Assembly (NCBI GenBank): GCA_050744325.1
Contig: JBOGHK010000047.1
Coordinates: 77,554 to 141,553, forward strand
DNA length: 64,000 nucleotides
Origin: DASXTK01 sp050744325
Lineage (GTDB): Bacteria > Actinomycetota > Acidimicrobiia > Acidimicrobiales > VFJN01
Reading direction: 5' to 3'
Shown here: positions 19,023 to 26,905 of the stretch, one piece after another
Layout of the letters: each line of letters begins with the position of its first letter
Numbering within the stretch: the stretch's first letter is position 1
Translations under genes and position numbers: made by a program
Notes under the pieces: model-generated
Told to the model about the DNA's origin: nothing
Database searches by the model: none
The model's input: the letters and a program-made list of their open reading frames with translations, nothing else

Positions 19023-19082
19023 GCGGGCACGGCACCCCGACGGTTCCGCGACGGGGGATGACGAGGGGGGTACGGTCGGACC

Positions 19083-19829
19083 GTGCGCCCCCTCCCCCGC
19101 ATCTGGCGCCGGGTGGCTGGTTGTGTCGCGCTCGCCGCGCTCGCCACGGCTGCGGGGTGCTCGTTCGGGGCCCCCGATCCGGCAAGCAAGGAGGGCGACC
19201 GGGTCTTCTCGTTGTGGCAGGGCTTCGCCTTCACTGCGCTGGGCGTCGGCGCTGTGGTGTGGGGCCTGCTGATCTACGTCCTCGTCCGGTACCGACGCCG
19301 GAGGTCCGACACCGACGAGCACCTGCCCCCGCAGGGCGCCTACCACGTCCCGCTCGAGGTGGTCTACACGTTGGCACCGATCGTGATCGTGGCCGTGCTC
19401 TTCGGATTCAGCGTGGCGGCCGAGGACTACGTCACCGAACTCGACGACGATGCCGACGCCGTTCAGGTCGAGGTGATCGGCTTCCAGTGGTCCTGGGAAT
19501 TCCGCTATCCCGACGACGACGTCACGATCACCGGTGAGCCGGGCGAACCGCCCGAGCTGGTCCTCCCGGTCGACCGACCTGCGCACCTCGAGCTGATCAG
19601 CACCGACGTGGCGCACTCGTTCTGGATACCGGACTTCTTGTCCAAGCGCGACCTGATCCCCGGGGTGGAAAACGAGATCCAGGTGACACCCACCGAGGAG
19701 GGCAGCTACGTGGGCCGGTGCGCCGAGTTCTGCGGCCTGGACCATTGGGCCATGAACTACACGGTGCGGGTCGTCTCGGAGGGCGCCTACGAGACCTGGC
19801 TCGCGGATGAGTCCGAGCGATCGGGATAG
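19083..19829 (+). CDS. ctaC: Cytochrome c oxidase subunit II
   Basis: 248 residues. A lipoprotein-type signal (ATAAGCSFG) is followed by two membrane spans (FTALGVGAVVWGLLIYVLV and VVYTLAPIVIVAVLFGFSV) and a cupredoxin domain. CuA ligands are in place: the His in STDVAHSFWIPDF and the C-x3-C-x3-H-x2-M cluster GRCAEFCGLDHWAM. The WSWEF aromatic patch for electron entry is present. The subunit takes electrons from cytochrome c and passes them to subunit I. It starts an operon with ctaD and ctaF. Confidence 0.95.
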   Translation: MRPLPRIWRRVAGCVALAALATAAGCSFGAPDPASKEGDRVFSLWQGFAFTALGVGAVVWGLLIYVLVRYRRRRSDTDEHLPPQGAYHVPLEVVYTLAPIVIVAVLFGFSVAAEDYVTELDDDADAVQVEVIGFQWSWEFRYPDDDVTITGEPGEPPELVLPVDRPAHLELISTDVAHSFWIPDFLSKRDLIPGVENEIQVTPTEEGSYVGRCAEFCGLDHWAMNYTVRVVSEGAYETWLADESERSG

Positions 19830-19831
19830 CC

Positions 19832-21469
19832 ATGGCTCAGGCAACCATCGAACGCGTCGCGGCGCAGGCGCCGGAACCGGCCAGGCATGCACGAGGCTTG
19901 CTGGCTTTCCTCACGACCACCGATCACAAACGGATCGGGGTCGCCTACATGGTCACGGCCTACGGCTTCTTCCTGCTCGGAGGCGCATTGGCCGAGGTGA
20001 TCCGGGTCGAGCTCTACTCGCCCGGCTCGCAGGTGGTGTCCCAGGGTCGGTTCAACGAGATGTTCACCATGCACGGGAGCATCATGTTGTTCCTGTTCCT
20101 CGGGCCGTTCGCCTTCGGCCTGGCGAACTATCTGGTGCCGCTGCAGGTCGGTGCCCGGGACATGGCGTTCCCCCGCCTCAACGCCCTGTCCTACTGGTTC
20201 TACCTGTTCGGCGGGCTGACGATGATCAGCGGGTTCCTCACCGCCGGCGGTGCCGCCGACTTCGGCTGGACCGGCTACGCGCCGCTGTCGTCGATCGTCC
20301 GCTCGCCCGGCGTCGGGGCCGACCTCTGGGTGATGGGCGTCCTGTTGACAGGGCTGTCCGGCGTGCTGACCGGGGTGAACATCGTGGCCACCGTGGTGTG
20401 CCTGCGCGCCCCGGGGATGCGCATGTTCCGACTGCCGATCTTCACGTGGAACATGCTGGTCACCAGCGTGCTGGTGCTGATGGCCTTCCCGGTGCTGACC
20501 AGCGCTGGGGTCATGCTCTACGCCGACCGGCACTTCGGAGCCCACGTCTACGACGCCGAGGCGGGCGGGTCCGCCGTGCTGTGGCAGCACTTGTTCTGGT
20601 TCTTCGGCCACCCCGAGGTCTACATCCTCGTCCTGCCGTACTTCGGCGTGATCACCGAGGTGCTACCGGTGTTCTCGCGTCGGCCGGTGTTCGGCTACGC
20701 CGGCCTGGTCTTCGCCACGATCGCGATCGCCGTCCTGTCGCTCGGCGTATGGGCGCACCACATGTTCGCGACCGGTGCCGTGCTCCTACCGTTCTTCAGT
20801 GGCGTTTCGATGCTGATCGCGGTTCCGACCGGAGTGAAGTTCTTCAATTGGATCGGCACTCTCTGGGGCGGCCAGATCCGTCTACCGACGCCGATGCTGT
20901 TCGCCTTCGGGTTCCTGTTCACCTTCCTGGTCGGCGGGCTGTCCGGCGTGCTGCTCGCGTCCGCGCCGATCGACTTCCACGTGACCGATAGCTACTTCGT
21001 CGTCGCCCACATGCACTACGTGCTGTTCGGCGGGTCGGTGTTCGCGCTCTACGCCGGGATCTACTACTGGTTCCCCAAGGTGACCGGCCGGGTGCCCGAC
21101 GAGACGCTGGGCCGGGTCCACTTCTGGATGACGCTGGTCGGCTTCCACCTGACGTTCTTCGTGCAGCACATCCTCGGCCTGGAGGGCATGCCGCGGCGGG
21201 TCGCCGACTACCTGCCCGGCGACGGCTTCACCACGATGAACCGGATCTCGTCTCTCGGGGCGTTCCTGCTCGGCGCGTCGACCCTGCCGTTCCTGTGGAA
21301 CGTGTGGCGGAGCCTGCGGGGGCGGGTAGGCGAGGCCGCGGACGCCAATCCATGGGGCGGACACACCTTGGAGTGGGCGACGTCCTCGCCGCCGCCCCCG
21401 CACAACTTCGACGCTCCACTCCCCCCGATCCGTTCCAACCGGCCGGTCTGGGATGTCGACCATGGCTGA
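19832..21469 (+). CDS. ctaD: Cytochrome c oxidase subunit I
   Basis: 545 residues, twelve predicted spans. Haem and copper ligands are visible: FTMHGSIMLF (low-spin haem a), WFFGHPEVYILVLP (CuB His with the His-Tyr cross-link), WAHHMFATG (CuB pair) and VAHMHYVLFGG (haem a3 and haem a). This is the catalytic subunit that reduces O2 to water and pumps protons. It begins 3 bases after ctaC stops, and its end overlaps the start of the next gene. Confidence 0.97.
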   Translation: MAQATIERVAAQAPEPARHARGLLAFLTTTDHKRIGVAYMVTAYGFFLLGGALAEVIRVELYSPGSQVVSQGRFNEMFTMHGSIMLFLFLGPFAFGLANYLVPLQVGARDMAFPRLNALSYWFYLFGGLTMISGFLTAGGAADFGWTGYAPLSSIVRSPGVGADLWVMGVLLTGLSGVLTGVNIVATVVCLRAPGMRMFRLPIFTWNMLVTSVLVLMAFPVLTSAGVMLYADRHFGAHVYDAEAGGSAVLWQHLFWFFGHPEVYILVLPYFGVITEVLPVFSRRPVFGYAGLVFATIAIAVLSLGVWAHHMFATGAVLLPFFSGVSMLIAVPTGVKFFNWIGTLWGGQIRLPTPMLFAFGFLFTFLVGGLSGVLLASAPIDFHVTDSYFVVAHMHYVLFGGSVFALYAGIYYWFPKVTGRVPDETLGRVHFWMTLVGFHLTFFVQHILGLEGMPRRVADYLPGDGFTTMNRISSLGAFLLGASTLPFLWNVWRSLRGRVGEAADANPWGGHTLEWATSSPPPPHNFDAPLPPIRSNRPVWDVDHG

Positions 21470-21899
21470 CAGCCGCGAGGTCGCGGGATCCGGCCACGCA
21501 AGCCCACGGGTGGACGACGCGGTCGTCCCCCGGCGTGTATTCCTCGCCATCGGGGTGCTGGTGGCGGTGATGGCCGCGATCTACTGGTTCACCGCGTACG
21601 AGGACGCCGGCACCGTGTTGCTCACGCTCTCGGCCGTGTTGGCCTTGTGGTGCGGGGTCTTCCTGTGGCTCGGTGCGCGTCCACGTTCGGCCGCTGCGGC
21701 CCACGAGGCTGCAGACGCGGACGCGGAAGTCGCCGGGCACTACCTGCCCCACGCCAGCGTATGGCCGTTCGCGATCGGCTTGGGCGCCGCGCTGATCCTC
21801 AACGGCCTCGTTTTGGGCATCTGGGTCGTGGTCCCCGGCGTCGGCCTCATGGCACTGGGCACCATCGGCTTCGTCCGCCAGACCCGCCGCCGCGACTGA
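21453..21899 (+). CDS. ctaF: Cytochrome c oxidase subunit IV, actinobacterial CtaF type
   Basis: About 148 residues with four spans in two hairpins (VFLAIGVLVAVMAAIYWFTAY, VLLTLSAVLALWCGVFLWLG, then FAIGLGAALILNGLVLGIWVV and a last span). Length, topology and the LPHASVWPFAIGLGAALILNG stretch match the small CtaF subunit of actinobacterial aa3 oxidases. It overlaps the end of ctaD by 8-17 bases, depending on whether the ATG at 21453 or 21462 is used; the latter gives MADSRE. It is the last gene of this oxidase operon. Confidence 0.85.
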   Translation: MSTMADSREVAGSGHASPRVDDAVVPRRVFLAIGVLVAVMAAIYWFTAYEDAGTVLLTLSAVLALWCGVFLWLGARPRSAAAAHEAADADAEVAGHYLPHASVWPFAIGLGAALILNGLVLGIWVVVPGVGLMALGTIGFVRQTRRRD

Positions 21900-21926
21900 C
21901 CGTCCTGGCGTCTGCCAGAACCGAGA

Positions 21927-22295
21927 TCACACCGCCCGCACCGCCTCGACGGGGGCGAGGCCGCTGGCCCGAGCCGCCGGATAGAGGCCCGCGAGTGCCC
22001 CGACGACGATCGACGCCGCCAGCCCCCCGAGCAGGCCTGAGATCGGCACGGCGAACCCCCAGTCCCGAGCGTTGGCGTAGGCCCAGGTGACGGCCGCACC
22101 GAGCGCGACCCCGGCGACGCCGCCGACGCCAGCCAGCAGCATCGACTCCACCAGCACCATCGCGGCAATCCCGATCGCGATGCCGAGAGCGGTGAGCAGC
22201 GACCTGGTCCGCTTGGCCCGCAAGCCTTCCAGCCCGAGCCCGACCACGTCGGCTGGACGGAGCCTCGACCGCACGTGGGTAGCCGGGCGGCTCAC
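21927..22295 (-). CDS. MacB/FtsX-type permease remnant with internal deletion
   Basis: 122 residues instead of about 400. The start is a normal MacB permease N-terminus with the first span (RTRSLLTALGIAIGIAAMV). It runs directly into the family's C-terminal part (LVESMLLAGVGGVAGVALG ... SGLAPVEAVRAV). The extracytoplasmic domain and two flanking segments, roughly 250-280 codons, are missing without loss of frame. A functional permease is unlikely. The GTG start overlaps the stop of the ATPase gene by 4 bases, so the original operon layout is preserved. The adaptor gene in the same operon is also broken. Confidence 0.75.
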   Translation of the reverse strand: MSRPATHVRSRLRPADVVGLGLEGLRAKRTRSLLTALGIAIGIAAMVLVESMLLAGVGGVAGVALGAAVTWAYANARDWGFAVPISGLLGGLAASIVVGALAGLYPAARASGLAPVEAVRAV

Positions 22296-23020
22296 GGCGC
22301 CTTTCTCCTCACGGCGGTCACTCCAGCGGCGGCGGCCACCACGTCGGACTCGACCCAGCCGTCGCGCAGCGTCACCACCCGGGGAGCGGATGCGGCGACC
22401 TCGGCGTCGTGGGTGATGATCACGATCGTGCTCCCGGCCGCGTGCAGGGCCCGGAGCACGTCGAGAATGCCGGTCCCGGTGGCCGAGTCCAGGTTGCCGG
22501 TCGGCTCGTCGGCCAGCACGAGCGCCGGGCCACACACGATCGCCCGGGCGATCGCCACCCGCTGCTGCTCACCGCCCGACAGCTGCGACGGCCGATGGTC
22601 GAGCCGGTCGGCCAGCCCGACCCCGTCCAGCGCCTCGACGGCCCGGCGACGGCGATCTGCACCGGCGACACCCTGGTACACGAGGCCGGCGGCCACGTTG
22701 TCCAGCGCGCTGCGCCCGCCGAGCAGGTGGAACTGCTGGAACACGAACCCGATCCGGTGAGCCCGCAGCGCCGACAGCTCCCGGTCGCGGAGGCGGCCGA
22801 GGTCGAACCCTGACACCCGGACAGCGCCATGGGTCGGCTGGTCGAGAGCGCCGGCCAGGTGCAGCAGGGTGGACTTGCCCGACCCTGACGGCCCCATCAC
22901 CGCCACCATCTCGCCGGCAGCCACGTCGAGGCAGATGCGGTCCAGGGCCCGTACCGGGGCCGAGCCCGGGTACTCCTTGGTGACGTCCTGCAGCTCGAGG
23001 ATCCTGTCGGTCGCGAGCAT
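22292..23020 (-). CDS. MacB-type ABC transporter ATP-binding protein
   Basis: 242 residues, intact. Walker A GPSGSGKST, the MacB/LolD segment RAHRIGFVFQQFHLL, signature LSGGEQQRVAIARAI, Walker B LVLADEPTGNLDS and H-loop IVIITHD are present. In this family it powers a mechanotransmission exporter with an FtsX-like permease and a periplasmic adaptor. Its partners on either side are damaged, so the protein may now lack a complex to serve. The ATG shares one base with the stop of the adaptor gene upstream. Confidence 0.9.
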   Translation of the reverse strand: MLATDRILELQDVTKEYPGSAPVRALDRICLDVAAGEMVAVMGPSGSGKSTLLHLAGALDQPTHGAVRVSGFDLGRLRDRELSALRAHRIGFVFQQFHLLGGRSALDNVAAGLVYQGVAGADRRRRAVEALDGVGLADRLDHRPSQLSGGEQQRVAIARAIVCGPALVLADEPTGNLDSATGTGILDVLRALHAAGSTIVIITHDAEVAASAPRVVTLRDGWVESDVVAAAAGVTAVRRKAP

Positions 23021-24110
23021 CAGGGGACCACCACCTCGTCGCCCTCCGCCACGTCACCGGCCACCTCGACCCAGCCGTCGGCGAAGGCGCCGGTCTCGAC
23101 GGCCACCAGCTCGGTGTGGCGGCCGACCACCCGCTCCACCGCGAAGCCGCCTTCGGCCAGCGCCAGCAGGGCGTCGAGCGGCACCGCGACCACGTCCTCG
23201 GCTGCTCTGGTGACGACGCGCACGGTGACTGGGGCCTCGTCCAGCGCTCCGGCCGCCCCGGGATCCTCCAGGGTGACGGTGACCTCGACGGTCGGCTGCC
23301 CAGCCGGCGCGCCGGGTGCCCCGTCCACACCGTCGCGGTGCTCGGCCACACGGCCACCGCGGTGATGCGACCGGCGACCGCTGTGTCGTCGGGCAGGATC
23401 AGCTCCACCGGCTGGTCCACGGCCACCAGGCTCTGTCGGTTCGCTTCAAGGTCCACGGTCACCAGGCGAGCCGTCTCCGTCACCTCGGCCACCGGGCCGC
23501 CGGCCGGTCCACTGACGAGCGCCGGATGCCCGACGATCCGCACCGCGGCGGGCAGAACGACGGCGTCGCCGGGGGTGACAGCGCCGGTGTCCTCCCAGCC
23601 GAGCGAGCGCTGCCACGCCTTCACCGCCCTGGTGGTGGCCGGGGTCCAGCGCTGGTCGACGGTCAGGGCGTCGGGTTGGACGATGCCCAGCGCCACTAGG
23701 TTGGCCTCCAGCACCTCGACGTCGGGCCCGTCGGTCACCGCCTCGCCGAGCGGTCGCCACAAGGGCCGTTCGCCGAGCAGCAGCGGCACGGCCCGCCCGT
23801 CGACCTCCACCAGTGTCCCACCGCGGTCGACCACCGAACCGACCGGGGGGAGGGCGGTGATCGTCCCCGCGCTGGCGAGGGCCACCGTGCGCGCGTCGCC
23901 GTAGCCGAGCGACCCGTCGAGCTCGACCCGCTCCTCCAGGTCCCGCCGGGTCACCGTGGCGGTGGCCGGGGCCGGGTCGTCGCCACTGGTGGCTGCCGCG
24001 GAGCCGTCGTCGTCCGCGAGCCGCACCACCGCCAGACTGCCGAGGACGAGAGCTGTCGACACGACCGCCAGGCCGACCCCGACGCGGACGCCGAACCGGC
24101 GATGCCTCAC
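23020..24110 (-). pseudogene. Efflux adaptor (peptidoglycan-binding plus HlyD-like) with frameshift
   Basis: The first part, read from a GTG at 24110, has a membrane anchor (GVGLAVVSTALVLGSLAVV), a barrel/hairpin region and a peptidoglycan-binding-type segment (DVEVLEANLVALGIVQPD ... TRAVKAWQRSLGW). After GRITAVAV, about 23340-23365, the sensible translation jumps to another frame, which begins AEHRDGVDGAPG. It runs to DVVAVPLDALLALAEGGFAVERVVG and EGDEVVVP, the usual end of these adaptors, and stops at 23020. Without the jump, the first frame runs on as nonsense through the ATPase gene. A single indel inactivates it, unless it is a sequencing error. In the family this protein couples a MacB exporter to the outside. 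Confidence 0.75.
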
Positions 24111-24196
24111 CCGGCACCGCCGCGGCCGCCCTGCGCCGTCGAGCCGACGACGAAGCTGCCTCTGCTACCCATGGACGAGACGGTGACCGAGCACGG

Positions 24197-24233
24197 CTGA
24201 GAACCGCCTGAGAACCGCTGAGAGCGTTCTCAG
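24197..24233. promoter_or_regulatory. Response-regulator-like site: three CTGAGA repeats plus TCTCAG (copy 1)
   Basis: CTGAGA begins at 24197, 24208 and 24218 (steps of 11 and 10, one helical turn), and TCTCAG ends at 24233, so the last repeat is also half of a 6-base-arm palindrome. OmpR-type regulators bind such phased direct repeats. It lies between the divergent adaptor and sensor-kinase genes and has a twin before the response regulator gene at 25380. Confidence 0.6.
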
Positions 24234-24277
24234 CGATCGACGGCCGGGTCCCGGCCGCGAACGTCACACTGGCAGAG

Positions 24278-24328
24278 GTGAAGAACGCCGGCCGAGGCGG
24301 CGACGGACGGACACGGGGAAGACGATGA
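24278..24328 (+). CDS. Possible 16-residue leader peptide before the sensor kinase
   Basis: A GTG at 24278 opens a 16-codon frame (MKNAGRGGDGRTRGRR) whose TGA overlaps the ATG at 24325 of the kinase fragment (ATGA). The 18 bases before and at this GTG match those at the response-regulator start: CACACTGGC, one base, GAGGTG. The GTG lies 45 bases after the repeat module against 46 in the second copy. It may be a real leader or the remnant of a duplicated regulator start. Confidence 0.3.
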   Translation: MKNAGRGGDGRTRGRR

Positions 24329-24462
24329 CCGGACGATCCCGCTACGACGGATACCGTCGGCCCCTCGGATCGATGCGGGTGCGCATCACGCTGGCGACGG
24401 CGGCGGTCACGACCGTGGCCCTGGGTGCCGCCGCATGGTCGCCACGCCACAGGGGCCGCTGA
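24325..24462 (+). pseudogene. N-terminal fragment of sensor kinase, out of frame with the rest
   Basis: The frame from the ATG at 24325 gives the cytoplasmic lead and first membrane span of a sensor kinase (MRVRITLATAAVTTVALGAA), then stops at 24462. The kinase continues in another frame from about 24435, beginning at what is normally the end of the sensor domain. Around a hundred codons of extracellular domain appear to have been lost together with the reading frame. Confidence 0.6.
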
Positions 24463-25394
24463 CCGTCACCAGCTACGTCGCGCTCGACGAGGTGGGACGG
24501 AGCGTCGATGCCCTGCGGAGCCGCCTGCTGGTCGGCGTACCCGTGTCGGTGGCCATCGTGGGGTTGGTGGCCTGGTGGCTGGTGGGGTTGGCGCTGCGCC
24601 CGGTCGAGGCCATCCGGCTCGAGGCCGAGGCCATCGGCGGATCGTCCCTGCACCGGCGCGTCCCGGTACCCGGCAGCGGCGACGAGGTCGGTCGACTGTC
24701 GCGCACCATGAACGCCATGCTCGAACGGCTGGAGGGGGCAGTCCGGCGCCAGCGCCAGTTCGTGGCCGACGCCTCGCACGAGCTTCGCAGCCCGATCGCC
24801 GCGATCCGCACCGACCTGGAGGTAGCGCTGCACGAGGGCGAGGGAGCCGACTGGCTGAACGTGGCCCGGGCGACCCCGGCCGAGGAGGCGCGGCTGGAGG
24901 TCCTGCTCGACGACCTCCTGCTGCTGGCTGCCGAGGACGAGGGGGCCGTCGCCACCGCCGGCATGCCCGGCGTCCCGGTCGACCTCGGCGAGCTCGCCGC
25001 GGAGGAGGCGGCGCCGTCCCGCCGGGTTCCCGTAGAGGTTGTGGCAGCGCGCGAGCCCGACGGCTGCCCTCCGGCGGTGACGGGCTCGCGCAACCAGCTC
25101 CGCCGGGCCCTCGCCAACCTGGTCGACAACGCCACCCGCCATGCCCACCGCCGGGTGCGGGTCGCGGTCGGCTACGCCGAGGGCGAGGAGCGGGTCGAGG
25201 TGGCGGTCGACGACGACGGGCCTGGGATCCCGCCCGGTGATCGGGAGCGGGTGTTCGACCGCTTCACCCGGCTCGACGACGGGCGGTCACGCGACCAGCG
25301 CGGCGCGGGCCTCGGCCTGGCTGTGGTCCGCTCGATCGTGGCCCGTCACCGCGGCCGGGTGTGGGCCACCGACAGCCACCTGAGACATGCCTGA
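24435..25394 (+). CDS. Sensor histidine kinase, sensor domain and C-terminus lost
   Basis: 319 residues from an internal ATG. Visible parts: one span (VSVAIVGLVAWWLVGLAL), HAMP (RPVEAIRLEAEAI), the phosphoacceptor SHELRSPIAAIRTDLEVAL, the N-box LVDNATRHA, D-box DDDGPGIPP and GLGLAVVRSIV. The second ATP-lid/G2 end (GGARFxVxLP in relatives) is missing: after RVWATDS the frame runs into the regulatory repeats at 25380 and stops. With the lost sensor domain this kinase is truncated at both ends. Its intact cognate regulator follows 67 bases on. Residual activity is possible but signal sensing is unlikely. Confidence 0.7.
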   Translation: MVATPQGPLTVTSYVALDEVGRSVDALRSRLLVGVPVSVAIVGLVAWWLVGLALRPVEAIRLEAEAIGGSSLHRRVPVPGSGDEVGRLSRTMNAMLERLEGAVRRQRQFVADASHELRSPIAAIRTDLEVALHEGEGADWLNVARATPAEEARLEVLLDDLLLLAAEDEGAVATAGMPGVPVDLGELAAEEAAPSRRVPVEVVAAREPDGCPPAVTGSRNQLRRALANLVDNATRHAHRRVRVAVGYAEGEERVEVAVDDDGPGIPPGDRERVFDRFTRLDDGRSRDQRGAGLGLAVVRSIVARHRGRVWATDSHLRHA

Positions 25395-25416
25395 GACCAG
25401 CTGAGAGCGGTCTCAG
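25380..25416. promoter_or_regulatory. Response-regulator-like site: three CTGAGA repeats plus TCTCAG (copy 2)
   Basis: CTGAGA begins at 25380, 25391 and 25401, again in steps of 11 and 10, followed by GCGG and TCTCAG ending at 25416. This is the same architecture as the module at 24197. The TGA of the second repeat is the stop codon of the kinase frame. It lies 46 bases before the response-regulator GTG, which suggests autoregulation by the encoded regulator. Confidence 0.6.
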
Positions 25417-25461
25417 CGACCGACCAGCCGCAGCGCCGCCGCTGCCGGCACACTGGCCGAG

Positions 25462-26145
25462 GTGCGGGTTCTGGTCATCGAGGACGAGGTGCATCTCGCG
25501 CAGTCGCTGGCCCGAGGCCTGCGGGCCGAGGGGTTCGACGTCGACGTGACCCACGACGGTGCCGACGGGCTGTGGCGGGCGCGCGAGCACCGCTACGGGG
25601 CGATCGTGCTGGACATCCTGCTGCCGGGGATGAACGGCTACCAGATCTGCCGCACCCTGCGACAAGAGCACAACTGGACGCCGATCCTGATGCTCACGGC
25701 CAAGGACGGCGAGTACGACGAGGCGGAGGCCCTCGACACCGGAGCCGACGACTTCCTGTCCAAGCCGTTCTCCTTTGTCGTGCTGATGGCCCGGCTGCGC
25801 GCGCTGGCACGACGCAGCGGTCCCCGGCCGCCGGCGCTGTCGGTCGGTGACCTGGTGCTCGACCCCCTCACCCGACGGTGCCGCCGCGGCGACGTGGCAC
25901 TGGCGCTGACGGCCCGCGAGCTGGCGCTGCTGGAGGCGCTGCTGCGGCGGGCGGGCGAGGTGGTCGCCAAGCAGGAGCTGCTGGCCGAGGTGTGGGGCGG
26001 CGACTTCGAGGGCGACGTCAACGTCGTGGAGGTCTACGTCGGCTACCTGCGGCGCAAGATCGACGAGCCGTTCGGTCGGCAGTCGCTCAAGACGTTGCGC
26101 GGCCTCGGCTACCGGCTGGTCGACGACTCGGGCGGCGACAGCTGA
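25462..26145 (+). CDS. OmpR-family response regulator
   Basis: 227 residues. The receiver domain has the acidic pocket (VLVIEDEVHLAQS), the phosphorylated Asp in AIVLDILLPGMNG, the Thr in MLTAKDG and the Lys in FLSKPFS. A winged-helix domain follows (ALTARELALLEALLRRAGEVV and VEVYVGYLRRKIDEPFG). It starts with GTG in the sequence GAGGTG; a -10-like CACACT seven bases upstream suggests a leaderless mRNA. It probably binds the phased CTGAGA modules at 24197 and 25380 and controlled the adaptor/ABC operon. It is intact, unlike its neighbours. Confidence 0.9.
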   Translation: MRVLVIEDEVHLAQSLARGLRAEGFDVDVTHDGADGLWRAREHRYGAIVLDILLPGMNGYQICRTLRQEHNWTPILMLTAKDGEYDEAEALDTGADDFLSKPFSFVVLMARLRALARRSGPRPPALSVGDLVLDPLTRRCRRGDVALALTARELALLEALLRRAGEVVAKQELLAEVWGGDFEGDVNVVEVYVGYLRRKIDEPFGRQSLKTLRGLGYRLVDDSGGDS

Positions 26146-26218
26146 GCCGCCCTCGTCCCAGAGCAACTGCGTCTGTGGGGCTTCATGAAACGCTGACAGA
26201 CGTCAGGAGATCGGGCCA

Positions 26219-26905
26219 TCAGGCCAGGCCGGCGATCTCGGTCTCCGCGCGGCCGCGGCGGCAGAGGTAGGCATGCCAGACCAGACGGGCCGCGACGGCG
26301 CGGAGGGGGCGCCAGCGCTCACCGATCGCCTCCAGCTCGGCCGACGTGGGGATCTCGGCCAGACCGAGCACTTCGCCCACGCCGACCTGGAGCGCCCGGT
26401 CGCCGACGGGCCAGACGTCGGGACGGCGCAGGGCGCTGAGCAGGTAGCACTCCGCGGTCCACGGACCGACGCCGACGAGCGCCAGCAACTGGGTGCGGGC
26501 GTCGTCATCGTCCTGACCGGCCAGGCCGGCGAGGTCGAACGTGCCCTCGGCCACGGCCGCCGCCAGCAGCTGGACGTAGCGCAGCTTCTGGCGGGTGATC
26601 CCCGTCGCCGGCAGGACGCCGTCGTGAGCACCGAGCACGGCTGCGGGCGACATCGACCCGATCGCCGCGACCATCCGGTCGAACACCGCCTTCGCCGAGG
26701 CCAGCGAGACCTGCTGCTCGACGATCAGCAGGACCAGCGTGGCGAATGTCGCCGGCCGGTGCCAGAACGCGGGGATGCCGTACTCGGCCACCACGGCGCC
26801 CAACGCAGGATCCCGCTCGGCGACCTCGAGGGCGTGGGCCTGGAACGACTCGTCCGTCAGCTGCGACACGGCCCTACGACAGCGCTCGCCGCCCCGCCCG
26901 CGCAA
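26219..26905 (-). CDS. DNA-3-methyladenine glycosylase II family (HhH-GPD)
   Basis: 228 residues. The helix-hairpin-helix LLALVGVGPWTAECYLLSAL and the catalytic aspartate in DVWPVGDRALQVGVGEVLGL are those of AlkA-type glycosylases; LIVEQQVSLASAKAVFDRM is the usual upstream helix. It removes alkylated bases, starting base-excision repair. There is no N-terminal AlkA beta domain, as in the shorter family members. The TTG at 26905 has an AGGGG site five bases before; a GTG at 26869 is the alternative. It is a single gene in an otherwise respiratory region. Confidence 0.88.
   Translation of the reverse strand: MRGRGGERCRRAVSQLTDESFQAHALEVAERDPALGAVVAEYGIPAFWHRPATFATLVLLIVEQQVSLASAKAVFDRMVAAIGSMSPAAVLGAHDGVLPATGITRQKLRYVQLLAAAVAEGTFDLAGLAGQDDDDARTQLLALVGVGPWTAECYLLSALRRPDVWPVGDRALQVGVGEVLGLAEIPTSAELEAIGERWRPLRAVAARLVWHAYLCRRGRAETEIAGLA

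Noticed and set aside
18696..19892. A 398-codon minus-strand frame over the ABC permease and ctaC
   Set aside because: Antisense shadow of two clearly real genes.
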